From assembly GCA_002435335.1 (NCBI GenBank), contig DJMI01000045.1, forward strand, positions 1 through 8,212: 8,212 nt of DNA, given 5' to 3'. Origin of the DNA: Nitrosomonas sp. UBA6494. GTDB lineage: Bacteria; Pseudomonadota; Gammaproteobacteria; Burkholderiales; Nitrosomonadaceae. The translations under genes were made by a program, and so were the position numbers. The number at the start of each line of letters is the position of its first letter. Positions within the stretch are counted from its first letter, which is position 1. This document shows positions 1 to 5,933 of this stretch, one piece after another. Under the pieces are notes generated by a model, which was not told where the DNA came from, ran no database searches, and was given only the letters and a program-made list of their open reading frames with translations.

Positions 1-14
1 ACAAGAATGCGCAT
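1..14 (-). CDS. Start of a probable response regulator gene (partial, cut by window edge)
   Basis: Only the first four codons and part of a fifth are in the window. On the minus strand ATG begins at position 14 and reads Met-Arg-Ile-Leu, followed by GT at the edge. This is the usual opening of OmpR-type response regulators (MRILxVED). A fair ribosome binding site (CAGG) lies 8-9 bases upstream. It follows a PepSY-domain gene on the same strand with about 50 bases between them, and PepSY genes commonly precede two-component regulator/sensor pairs. The identity is inference from four residues plus context; a different gene starting with the same residues cannot be excluded. Confidence 0.35.
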
Positions 15-66
15 TTTTGTTGCCTGAAAATTTGAAAGGTAACGTTAAGTATTTTAAATGTTAAGG

Positions 67-363
67 TCAATGAGTCGAAATGATTGAACCATCTTGCGCA
101 CTGACTTGAATGATGTGCATGCCGCCATGGTAATCGAGCAATTTAATGCGGTAAGTTTGATCCAGAAGATTGATCGCCAACACACGTCCTTTGATGTGTT
201 GTTGCACGATTCGAATTGCTTTTTCTTCATTGATGATTGGGTTTGCGGCGTCACTGCCGCTTAGATAGTAGTTGGGGGTATTAAGGCTTTCAGCAGGCGC
301 TGCGACGATCGCACTTGCTAGGGTCAATATGACGATGAGGGTACTTTGCTGTATTGTCATCAT
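67..363 (-). CDS. Secreted PepSY-domain protein
   Basis: This is a 98-residue exported protein. Residues 1-22 form a Sec signal peptide (hydrophobic core around 8-21, Ala-Ala before Pro23). The mature part has one PepSY-like unit: a helix at about 45-58 (NEEKAIRIVQQHIKG), then strands including GRVLAINLL (59-67), YRIKLLD (71-77) and IIQVSAQDGSII (84-95), where the DG turn is typical of PepSY. PepSY domains are small periplasmic modules, often near proteases, sensors or metal-related genes; no catalytic role is implied. Two adjacent ATG codons can start it (363 or 360). A strong AGGAGG at 371-376, 7 bases upstream of the first, favours 363. Upstream lies a His-rich secreted protein, and downstream probably a response regulator. 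Its job may be to modulate that signalling system, which is inference. Confidence 0.75.
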   Translation of the reverse strand: MMTIQQSTLIVILTLASAIVAAPAESLNTPNYYLSGSDAANPIINEEKAIRIVQQHIKGRVLAINLLDQTYRIKLLDYHGGMHIIQVSAQDGSIISTH

Positions 364-370
364 TTAATCG

Positions 371-376
371 CCTCCT
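371..376 (-). promoter_or_regulatory. Strong ribosome binding site of the PepSY gene
   Basis: The minus strand reads AGGAGG, a full anti-Shine-Dalgarno match, 7 bases before the first of two tandem ATG codons. It fixes the start at 363/360 and suggests efficient translation. Confidence 0.75.
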
Positions 377-406
377 AATGTTGGAATGTTCATTACAATC
401 CATGCG

Positions 407-449
407 ATACCGGCGATAGTTGTAATTTGCGGCATACTATCGCCGGTAT
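407..449 (-). terminator. Perfect 14-bp inverted repeat (hairpin) between the His-rich and PepSY genes
   Basis: ATACCGGCGATAGT at 407-420 is the exact reverse complement of 436-449, with a 15-base loop. It begins 6 bases past the stop codon of the His-rich protein gene, the usual place for a terminator. No T-tract follows on the minus strand (the next bases are CGCATGG), so it is not a textbook Rho-independent terminator. It may instead stabilise the upstream mRNA, cause partial termination, or be a protein-binding site upstream of the PepSY gene. The inverted repeat is certain; its role is inference. Confidence 0.5.
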
Positions 450-455
450 GTTGTG

Positions 456-743
456 TCAGAAGCGTATCATAAAGCTGGCATGTCCGGTATCGACTCCCAT
501 GATTACTTGCGGAGGAACGGCATATACCGGTGCCGGGTAATAATATTGCGGTTGCGGATAATAAGGACGGTAGTATCCGGGTGGTTGGCTATAGATATAG
601 CTGTATCCACCATGATGATGGTGGTGATGATGCCCATGGCGGTGATGTCCTCTTCCAGCTTCTGCCAAAGAAGGCGCGGTTAACGTGAGTGCCAATAACA
701 CGATTAGAAACATGCTGGTTAATTTTTTGGTTCTGGTATCCAT
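456..743 (-). CDS. Secreted small protein with a His-rich stretch and a Tyr/Pro-rich tail
   Basis: I do not recognise a named family. The 95-residue product has a Sec signal peptide (positive n-region TRTKK at 3-7, hydrophobic core 11-22, likely cut after SLAEA at about 29). Then comes a stretch of 10 His in 12 residues (33-44, with seven in a row at 38-44). A Tyr/Pro-rich segment follows (47-78, with repeated PGYY, PYYP and QYYYP-like units), and the end is hydrophobic and finishes in Phe. The His stretch could bind Ni, Cu, Zn or Co in the periplasm; Tyr/Pro-rich tails occur in cell-surface proteins. The start at 743 is chosen over the in-frame ATG at 794 because AAAGGAGA lies 6 bases upstream and a clean signal peptide begins there. 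It is followed by a perfect hairpin, then a PepSY gene. The export call is firm; function is unknown. Confidence 0.7.
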   Translation of the reverse strand: MDTRTKKLTSMFLIVLLALTLTAPSLAEAGRGHHRHGHHHHHHHGGYSYIYSQPPGYYRPYYPQPQYYYPAPVYAVPPQVIMGVDTGHASFMIRF

Positions 744-1022
744 GATGTTCTCCTTTGTTGATTGTTCTTTCAGGTCTCTTCCTGATGGTGACAATTTATG
801 CCGGTCAGCATGAATAAAAGCTGAATGGCGGCTATCCTCACCTCAAAACAATCAAAAAAACACCGGACAGGATTTAAGTGACGAATTCTAGGCGTGTGTC
901 ATCCAAAGGATGAATAAAACGCCAGCATTCCTTTTTTCAAATGGCTGGGAGTCTGTCAGGGAACTGAACTGAATTTTCTTCTGCTGTCGATCGTTAATAC
1001 CGTTTGTAGCTTTTTAAGACTG
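744..1022. other. Non-coding interval between the DUF423 gene and the His-rich protein gene
   Basis: This 279-base stretch has no convincing gene on either strand. It should hold the end of the xseA-DUF423 transcript and the promoter of the His-rich protein gene (both minus strand). Near 899-948 there are two hairpins that fit transcript termination. I could not pick a convincing promoter; on the minus strand there is a T-rich stretch followed by a TTGATT-like element around 850-860, but no clear -10 at the right distance. Confidence 0.5.
922..948 (-). terminator. Terminator-like hairpin after the xseA-DUF423 pair
   Basis: On the minus strand CCAGCCATT pairs with AATGCTGG (8 pairs, one bulged C, loop of about 10 bases) and is followed by CGTTTTATTC, a moderately T-rich tail. 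It lies about 75 bases past the DUF423 stop codon. A second small hairpin (TCATCC-aaa-GGATGA on the plus strand, 899-913) follows directly. Together they are the best candidate for the end of this transcript. Confidence 0.5.
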
Positions 1023-1397
1023 TTATTTTTCTTTCCAAATCGCATATGTCAGTATTCCCCAGGCGCTGAGAAACGAAATGCCGCCGAATGGTGTAATCAT
1101 GGCTAAGGTGCGAGTGCCCGTTATGCTTAATGCGTATAGGCTGAAGCTGAATAAAAAGATACCCGCGATCATGAGCCAGCCGGTTATTGGAATCAGGCGG
1201 GATTTGGGAAAATGAAACAGAAGCAAGCCGATTACAAGCAAGCTGATCGCATGGTAAAAGTGATATTGCACTCCGGTATGAAAAACCGTCAACATATCGA
1301 CGGATAAAATATGCTTAAGCCCGTGGGCGCCGAATGCGCCAAGTGCGATGCATAAGAAAATATTGATCGTGCCAAGCAGCAGAAATGTTTTAGGCAT
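1023..1397 (-). CDS. DUF423 family inner-membrane protein (YgdD-like)
   Basis: This is a 124-residue integral membrane protein of the DUF423/YgdD family, close to the usual length. Family marks are the N-terminal GAFGAHGL (20-27), the QYHFYHA segment (44-50), a FLFSFSLYAL stretch (81-90) and the ITPFGG motif followed by a Trp in the last helix (101-113). Four membrane helices are expected at about 4-22, 47-63, 70-90 and 98-119. The biochemical role of the family is not established. The ATG at 1397 lies only 29 bases after the xseA stop codon and has AAGGA about 10 bases upstream, so it is probably co-transcribed with xseA. No damage is visible. Confidence 0.88.
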   Translation of the reverse strand: MPKTFLLLGTINIFLCIALGAFGAHGLKHILSVDMLTVFHTGVQYHFYHAISLLVIGLLLFHFPKSRLIPITGWLMIAGIFLFSFSLYALSITGTRTLAMITPFGGISFLSAWGILTYAIWKEK

Positions 1398-1426
1398 CGG
1401 TATTCAGTCCTTGTTGATGCAATTTA

Positions 1427-2773
1427 TCAAGAGTCCATGGAGTCGCTAACATCAGCGTTACAATGGCCGTGCGCAAATTTTACCTGAATTCTATCGCCGG
1501 ATTTGAGTTGATTGCTGTCACGGACGATTTTGCCTTGGGGTGTATAAGTAATGCTGTAACCGCGCTCCAATATTGCTTGCGGGTTTAATTGCGTCAATTG
1601 TGCTTGCAGGTGTTTCAATCTTAATTCGAGCGTTGCGAGGCAATGCAAGCTGCTATTGCTAAGCCGTATGGTCAATTGTTTTTTCCGCTGTTCAAGCTGA
1701 TCGAGATCGGGGCATGCATTCTTCAGACGCTGTTGCCAGTCGAGTAATTTCCATTGTTTTTTGTCGTATTGATGCTGCCATATTTTGCTTAATTGAACTT
1801 GTCTGTGATGCAACTGCATTGCTTGCTGCGCGATTCGATCACCTGGGTAGATCAGTCGGTGTGACAGCAGGTCTAATTGCTGCATGAGTCGTTCAATTCG
1901 ATTTTGGAAGATACGAGATAAGCGACGATGCACATCATTAACTTGCTGAAGCATTGCCCGGCGGTCCGGACTGACCATTTCAGCAGCTGCCGTCGGTGTT
2001 GCGGCGCGTTGATCGGCAACCAAGTCGGCAATGGTGAAATCTGTTTCATGGCCTATACCGCTGACGATCGGTATTGTGCTGGCGGCTATAGCATACGCTA
2101 CGATTTCTTCATTAAACGCCCATAAATCTTCAATGCTGCCGCCACCGCGGCAAATTAGCAGTACATCGCATTCCGCGTGCTTGTTTGCCGTTTTGATCGC
2201 ATCGGCGATACTGTAGGCTGCGGCTTTTCCCTGAACCAATGTGGGATAGATGATGATGGGTATTGAGTTCATGCGGCGTTGCAAAGTGGTTAATACATCG
2301 TGCAATGCTGCGGTATCAGATGATGTGATGATGCCGATCTGTTTGGGAAATTTGGGCAGCGGTTTTTTCTTTTCCAAATTGAACAATCCGGCTTGTCCCA
2401 GTTTGATTTTTAGTTTTTCTAGCGCTTCGAATAATTCCCCTAGACCGGCACGACGCATGGTTTCGACATTCAGTTGAAAATCCCCGCGCGGTTCATACAA
2501 AGTGACCAATGCTAATACCTCAACTTGCATGCCATCTTTGGGTTGCCAATCAATATACTGATTTTTATGGCTAAAAATAACACAACGAACCTGTGAATTG
2601 GTGTCTTTCAGCGAAAAATACCAATGACCGGATTGATAACACTTTAAGTTAGAAATTTCACCTCTAACCCAGAGTAGTGGCAAATTGGATTCCAGCAGTT
2701 GGCGGGTTTGATGGTTCAATTCACTGACTGTCAGTACTTTATGTAAGGAATGGGTGAATGGGGGCAAGTTCAT
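1427..2773 (-). CDS. xseA: Exodeoxyribonuclease VII large subunit
   Basis: XseA is the catalytic large subunit of exonuclease VII, a cytoplasmic enzyme that with several copies of the small XseB subunit degrades single-stranded DNA from both ends to oligonucleotides. The 448-residue product matches family length. It has an N-terminal OB-fold for DNA binding (about 15-110, with WVRGEISNLK at 35-44 and SGHWYFSLKD at 48-57). The nuclease domain carries GIITSSDTAALHDV (147-160), the RGGGSIEDLWAFNEE motif (209-223), GHETDFTIADLVAD (241-254) and RAATPTAAAE (256-265). A coiled-coil-prone Gln/Leu-rich region (about 275-395) and the RGYS motif (404-407) follow. The ATG at 2773 gives the standard N-terminus, but no good Shine-Dalgarno precedes it, so initiation may be weak. 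It heads a leftward transcript with the DUF423 gene; xseB is not in the window. Confidence 0.97.
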   Translation of the reverse strand: MNLPPFTHSLHKVLTVSELNHQTRQLLESNLPLLWVRGEISNLKCYQSGHWYFSLKDTNSQVRCVIFSHKNQYIDWQPKDGMQVEVLALVTLYEPRGDFQLNVETMRRAGLGELFEALEKLKIKLGQAGLFNLEKKKPLPKFPKQIGIITSSDTAALHDVLTTLQRRMNSIPIIIYPTLVQGKAAAYSIADAIKTANKHAECDVLLICRGGGSIEDLWAFNEEIVAYAIAASTIPIVSGIGHETDFTIADLVADQRAATPTAAAEMVSPDRRAMLQQVNDVHRRLSRIFQNRIERLMQQLDLLSHRLIYPGDRIAQQAMQLHHRQVQLSKIWQHQYDKKQWKLLDWQQRLKNACPDLDQLEQRKKQLTIRLSNSSLHCLATLELRLKHLQAQLTQLNPQAILERGYSITYTPQGKIVRDSNQLKSGDRIQVKFAHGHCNADVSDSMDS

Positions 2774-2822
2774 TATGATTAGTCGCGTTATCCGTTATCG
2801 TTGTTTTTGTTCAACTATCTGT

Positions 2823-2828
2823 TTTATA
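2823..2828 (-). promoter_or_regulatory. Candidate -10 element of the xseA promoter
   Basis: The minus strand reads TATAAA about 50 bases before the xseA start, with a poor -35 match (TTTCTA, 18-base spacing). In this AT-rich stretch such matches arise easily, so support is weak. Confidence 0.25.
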
Positions 2829-2909
2829 TGGTATTTGTTAAATAGATAGAAAAGTAATCAAATTAAAAAAACTTTTTGGATTTGCTGAGTTAATCGCTAT
2901 CCATGCGAG

Positions 2910-2944
2910 ATATACACAAACTTATCCACAGAAATTGTGGATAG
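2910..2944. promoter_or_regulatory. Cluster of three DnaA-box-like sites
   Basis: TTATCCACA at 2922-2930 is an exact match to the strong DnaA box. Five bases later 2936-2944 reads, on the minus strand, CTATCCACA (one mismatch), so the two face each other and form an 8-bp inverted repeat (TATCCACA/TGTGGATA). ATATACACA at 2910-2918 is a third site with one mismatch to TTATNCACA. Weaker relatives lie nearby: TTATCCGTT at 2788-2796 and inverted at 3065-3073, and TTATCCAGT at 3033-3041. The sequence matches are direct; DnaA binding is inference. No dnaA, dnaN, rpmH or gidA gene is in the window, so nothing else marks this as oriC. Confidence 0.45.
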
Positions 2945-2964
2945 AGATTGGATTGTTTTGCCGT

Positions 2965-2976
2965 ATAACTAGTTAT
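2965..2976. repeat. 12-bp perfect palindrome
   Basis: ATAACTAGTTAT is its own reverse complement. It lies just right of the DnaA-box cluster and about 250 bases before the exbB-like promoter. It could be an operator, but a single 12-bp palindrome in AT-rich DNA may be chance. Confidence 0.3.
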
Positions 2977-3194
2977 GAAAGCAGTGCGCTATTTGCGGGC
3001 GGCTTTAACCTAAAAGTCAAGATAGGGCAAATTTATCCAGTTTATTGCGAGTATTATGCATTTAAACGGATAAATGAACGCTAATTTCACAAAATGACGC
3101 TGCAAAGAAGTGTTGTTCTGTTGAAAAATAGAATCAGTCGATATTTATATCTTATTGAAAGGAAGGAGAATTAATCTTTAATCCGGCAGTTTTC

Positions 3195-3224
3195 TCGTTA
3201 TAAAATCAGCAAATCGGGTATGAT
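3195..3224 (+). promoter_or_regulatory. Probable promoter of the exbB-like gene
   Basis: TATGAT at 3219-3224 matches five of six bases of the sigma-70 -10 element. Eighteen bases upstream TCGTTA (3195-3200) is a weak -35. The start of transcription would fall near 3231, giving a leader of about 45 bases before the GTG start. As no terminator is visible between the exbB-like gene and hpnG, this promoter may also feed the hopanoid genes. Confidence 0.42.
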
Positions 3225-3275
3225 AGCCAGTCTTGAAATAATACTTTGATCTATCGTATGTGAGGAGATTGTCGC

Positions 3276-3884
3276 GTGTTATCTTTGATTCAAGCGGCCG
3301 GTTGGCCGGTGTGGCCGATTATTATTGCGTCCGTCGTGGCATTGGGCATTATTTTGGAACGTATGTGGACATTGCGTTTGGCCGTGGTTTCGCCCAAAGA
3401 ATTATTACCGAAAGTACTCAATGAATATAAACGAAACGGTGTGAGCAACGAGTTGTTGACGCGCCTGCAGCAGCATTCTCCTTTGGGGAAAATCCTTGCT
3501 GCCGGATTGAAGAATGTTAAAAGTTCGCGCGAAGTGATGAAAGAATCCATTGAAGAATCCGGGCGTGTCGTTGCTCACGATTTGAGTAGATATTTAACCA
3601 CCTTGGGTACGATAGCGGCACTGAGTCCACTGATGGGATTATTCGGTACCTTGGTTGGTATGATTGAAATTTTCGGATCCAATTCTCCTACCGGCAGCAA
3701 TCCGGCTCAACTCGCATACGGAATATCCGTGGCATTGTATAATGCAGCCTTTGGTATTCTGGTGGCTATTCCCAGTATGATTTTTTACCGTCATTTTCGC
3801 GCCAAAGTCGACGATTTCGTGATTGAAATGGAGTTACAAGCGCTTAAATTGGTGGAAATTGTGCATGGTGACAGGGAAGATTAG
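3276..3884 (+). CDS. exbB: MotA/TolQ/ExbB-family proton-channel protein (ExbB-like)
   Basis: ExbB/TolQ proteins form inner-membrane pentamers around an ExbD/TolR dimer and use the proton gradient to energise TonB- or Tol-type work at the outer membrane. This 202-residue product has helix 1 at about 11-29, a cytoplasmic middle part (30-106), helix 2 at about 107-133 with the family motif SPLMGLFGTLVGM (117-129), and helix 3 at about 146-171 ending in VAIPSMIFYRHF. The GTG start is set by GAGGAG at 3262-3267, eight bases upstream. Thr125 matches the conserved helix-2 Thr (Thr148 of E. coli ExbB), but by my hand alignment the helix-3 Glu176 and Thr181 positions are Val152 and Ala157. No exbD/tolR follows; the next gene is hpnA. 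The family call is firm; ExbB versus TolQ and the actual role are not. Confidence 0.85.
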   Translation: MLSLIQAAGWPVWPIIIASVVALGIILERMWTLRLAVVSPKELLPKVLNEYKRNGVSNELLTRLQQHSPLGKILAAGLKNVKSSREVMKESIEESGRVVAHDLSRYLTTLGTIAALSPLMGLFGTLVGMIEIFGSNSPTGSNPAQLAYGISVALYNAAFGILVAIPSMIFYRHFRAKVDDFVIEMELQALKLVEIVHGDRED

Positions 3885-4003
3885 CTTATTTCAAGTTTTA
3901 ATATTTTCTGTTTTACATGGATCTGAAGTGATCGGGTCTAACGCAGGGGCATCTGGCGTATTATTCAATCATTGCAACTTGTCGGAAAGAAAATAGGGAT
4001 TTT
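3885..4003 (+). other. Gap between exbB-like gene and hpnA
   Basis: This 119-base gap holds no remnant of an exbD/tolR gene that I can read, no hairpin-plus-T terminator, and only a poor promoter candidate (TTTACA at 3912-3917 with TCTAAC 19 bases later). Read-through from the exbB-like gene into hpnA is therefore possible. Confidence 0.45.
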
Positions 4004-5008
4004 ATGAGTGATAGACGCTCTTTGGTAACCGGCGGCGGTGGCTTTATCGGCTCTCATTTAGTTCGGCAATTATTGGAAAATGGGGAGACCGTGCGGGTTC
4101 TGGAACTACCCGATGTTCCCCTGCCTTCCGGTGTGGAAGTGGTACGCGGCTCGATATGCGATCCTTATTCGGTGCGCAAAGCAATTAAAGGCGTACAACG
4201 TGTATATCATTTGGCGGCCAATCCCAATCTATGGATACGAAATAAGAACGATTTCAATTTGATCAACTATGAAGGAACACGCACAATTTTTAGTGAGGCT
4301 GCAAGGCATGACATTGAAGTAATCGTTCATACATCGACCGAATCGATTTCGAGCAAGAACAATCCGGTCAATGTATCCGCTCAGTATAGGCTTGCCAACA
4401 TGCCGGGGCCTTATTGCCGTTCCAAGTACATGGCCGAACTCGAAGCAATCAAGGCGAGCAAAAATGGTTTACCGGTTGTGATCGTTGCGCCGACTTTACC
4501 CGTGGGTCCTGGGGATCGTTCTGTGACACCGCCTACACGCATGATCCTCGATTTTCTGAATACCAAAACACCGGCTTACCTGAATTGCGGCTTTAATATG
4601 GCTGATGTTAGGGACATAGCGAAGGGGCATATTTTAGCAGCGGATCATGGTCGCATCGGCGAGCGCTATATACTCGGTAATGAAAATCTGATGCTGGAAG
4701 ACTTGCTGCGTTGGATAGAAGAAATTACCGGTTTGGGCATGCCGAAAATCCGTATACCTTATTGGTTTGCATTCATGACCGGCCTGATATCCGAATGTGT
4801 CGCCGACTACATTACCCATAGCCCGCCCAGAGCGCCTCTGACTGGAGTGCGGTTGGCGCATCACCCGATGTTTTTTGACAGTAAGAAGGCTGTTTCTGAA
4901 TTAGGTTTTCCACAAAACTCGGTTCGCCAGGCTCTGGCAGATGAAATCGAATGGTTGATGAATAATGGATTCATTGCGCGGCGTTTGCCTTTACTCAAAG
5001 AAGTTTGA
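4004..5008 (+). CDS. hpnA: Hopanoid-associated sugar epimerase/dehydrogenase HpnA
   Basis: HpnA is an extended short-chain dehydrogenase (NAD-dependent epimerase/dehydratase group) found in hopanoid loci. Its exact substrate is not settled; a role on the ribosyl/sugar part of the side chain is usually assumed. The 334-residue product shows the Rossmann glycine motif TGGGGFIGSH (9-18), an acidic Glu34 after the second strand that suggests NAD rather than NADP, YHLAA (68-72), the catalytic Ser/Thr region HTSTES (109-114), the YxxxK pair Tyr137/Lys141 and the PxxPVGPGD segment (163-171), which is typical of HpnA. The end (about 280-325) carries the FDSKKAVSELGF motif of this group. ATG at 4004 has AGGG five to six bases upstream. 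It is followed 18 bases later by mlaA, then shc and hpnG, which supports the assignment. Confidence 0.92.
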   Translation: MSDRRSLVTGGGGFIGSHLVRQLLENGETVRVLELPDVPLPSGVEVVRGSICDPYSVRKAIKGVQRVYHLAANPNLWIRNKNDFNLINYEGTRTIFSEAARHDIEVIVHTSTESISSKNNPVNVSAQYRLANMPGPYCRSKYMAELEAIKASKNGLPVVIVAPTLPVGPGDRSVTPPTRMILDFLNTKTPAYLNCGFNMADVRDIAKGHILAADHGRIGERYILGNENLMLEDLLRWIEEITGLGMPKIRIPYWFAFMTGLISECVADYITHSPPRAPLTGVRLAHHPMFFDSKKAVSELGFPQNSVRQALADEIEWLMNNGFIARRLPLLKEV

Positions 5009-5026
5009 TAATTTTTTTTTGTATCG

Positions 5027-5857
5027 ATGCTCCGTACTGGAATACTTAATAAAATTCTGCTCTGTATCAATCGAAAAAAATCGATTGTGATCATGCTTTT
5101 TATTGGGATTACTTTGTTGCAAGGTTGTGCAAGTACACCTAATCCTAATCGCGACGATCCTAATCTTGATCCGGTGGATCCGCACGAGAAATTCAATCGC
5201 GCTTCCTATGATTTTACAGATAAAGTCGATCGTGAAATTTTTATGCCGGTGGTGAATGCGTATATTGATTATGTGCCGGATGCCGCGCAGCTATCGATAG
5301 GGAATTTCTACGATAATCTGGGTTATCCCAATGTGGCGCTGAATGCGTTGTTGCAGGGTAAAGTAAAGCAAGGCGCCGAAGATACATTGCGCTTCGCGAT
5401 TAATTCTACTATCGGATTATTCGGTTTGTTTGATATGGCAACACACATGGGGTTAAAGAAAAATGACGAAGATTTCGGTCAAACGCTCGGTGTGTGGGGA
5501 GTAAAACCCGGATCTTATTTATTCATTCCGTTGATCGGCCCGAGTAATCAGCGCGATGTTAGCAATATTCCTGTTGGTTTGTTTACTAATGTGCTGTTTT
5601 ATGCAGGGTTAGCGGTCGGCACGTATTTCGCCGCACCGTTGACGATATTGGGGGCGATCGACAAACGCGCACGACTGGTCGGGCCGATGCGTATCCGTGA
5701 TGAAGCGGCCATAGATCCGTATCTGTTTGTACGCGAGGCCTCCATGCAACAACGACAATACCTTATCTACGACGGTAATCCGCCGCTTAATCTGTACGAT
5801 GATGAGCCATTTCAAGACAATCCTTTTGAAAAAGATAGCGGGAAAAATAAATTATAA
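5027..5857 (+). CDS. mlaA: MlaA/VacJ outer-membrane lipoprotein
   Basis: MlaA sits in the outer membrane, removes phospholipids misplaced in the outer leaflet and hands them to periplasmic MlaC for return to the MlaFEDB inner-membrane complex. The 276-residue product has a basic n-region (Arg16-Lys17-Lys18), a hydrophobic core and the lipobox LQGC with Cys34 as lipidation site; Ala35 at +2 fits outer-membrane sorting. Family marks follow: DPHEKFNRASYDF (51-63), NFYDNL (93-98), ALLQGK (107-112), RFAINSTIG (122-130), EDFGQTLGVWGV (148-159) and LIGPSNQRD (169-177). The REAxxQQRQYLIYDG end (237-250) is betaproteobacterial in style. ATG 5027 has no Shine-Dalgarno and follows a run of nine T; the later ATG 5093 would lose the basic n-region, so 5027 is preferred. 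Hopanoid clusters often include mla-type genes, suggesting a shared role in outer-membrane lipid order. Confidence 0.92.
   Translation: MLRTGILNKILLCINRKKSIVIMLFIGITLLQGCASTPNPNRDDPNLDPVDPHEKFNRASYDFTDKVDREIFMPVVNAYIDYVPDAAQLSIGNFYDNLGYPNVALNALLQGKVKQGAEDTLRFAINSTIGLFGLFDMATHMGLKKNDEDFGQTLGVWGVKPGSYLFIPLIGPSNQRDVSNIPVGLFTNVLFYAGLAVGTYFAAPLTILGAIDKRARLVGPMRIRDEAAIDPYLFVREASMQQRQYLIYDGNPPLNLYDDEPFQDNPFEKDSGKNKL
5068..5087 (+). repeat. Inverted repeat near the mlaA start
   Basis: CAATCGA (5068-5074) and TCGATTG (5081-5087) are perfect inverted copies around six A. The hairpin lies inside the mlaA signal-peptide coding part, between the chosen ATG (5027) and the next in-frame ATG (5093). It could influence initiation, or simply follow from the Asn-Arg-Lys-Lys-Ser-Ile codons. 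Confidence 0.35.
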
Positions 5858-5891
5858 TTACGGTTTTGTGCTTGTTATATGGGAAAATAGC

Positions 5892-5908
5892 CCGATTTGA
5901 TCAATCGG
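5892..5908 (+). promoter_or_regulatory. Small hairpin in the mlaA-shc gap
   Basis: CCGATT and AATCGG form a 6-bp stem around TGATC. It lies 34 bases past the mlaA stop and 25 bases before the shc start. No T-tract follows, so it is not a standard terminator. It may affect mRNA stability or shc translation, whose own ribosome site is poor. Function is inference. Confidence 0.35.
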
Positions 5909-5933
5909 TAACAATAATAATGAAAAGAAAATT

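Larger units (their letters stand above)
2774..3275. other. AT-rich divergent intergenic region
   Basis: This 502-base stretch separates the leftward xseA from the rightward exbB-like gene. It contains no convincing gene; the longest small open frames (12 and 26 codons) lack ribosome binding sites. It holds DnaA-box-like sequences, a 12-bp perfect palindrome (ATAACTAGTTAT, 2965-2976), a possible xseA promoter at its left end and a probable exbB promoter at its right end. It is visibly richer in A and T than the genes on both sides. Confidence 0.7.

Noticed and set aside
453..683. Open frame on the plus strand opposite the His-rich gene
   Set aside because: It is the antisense of the His/Tyr/Pro-rich codons (Met and Val runs mirror CAT/CAC), with no ribosome site and no family features.
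456..794. Longer form of the His-rich protein starting at 794
   Set aside because: The extra 17 residues are polar and precede the signal peptide; the ATG at 743 has a good ribosome site and gives a clean signal peptide.
3161..3168. Shine-Dalgarno-like GGAAGGAG
   Set aside because: No ATG, GTG or TTG stands at a fitting distance; the sequence after it soon meets stop codons.
3094..3174. 26-codon open frame upstream of the exbB-like gene
   Set aside because: It has no ribosome binding site and no recognisable features; AT-rich DNA gives such frames by chance.
2774..3275. Replication origin (oriC)
   Set aside because: DnaA boxes and divergent genes fit, but no dnaA, dnaN, rpmH or gidA is present and no skew could be computed; kept only as a finding.
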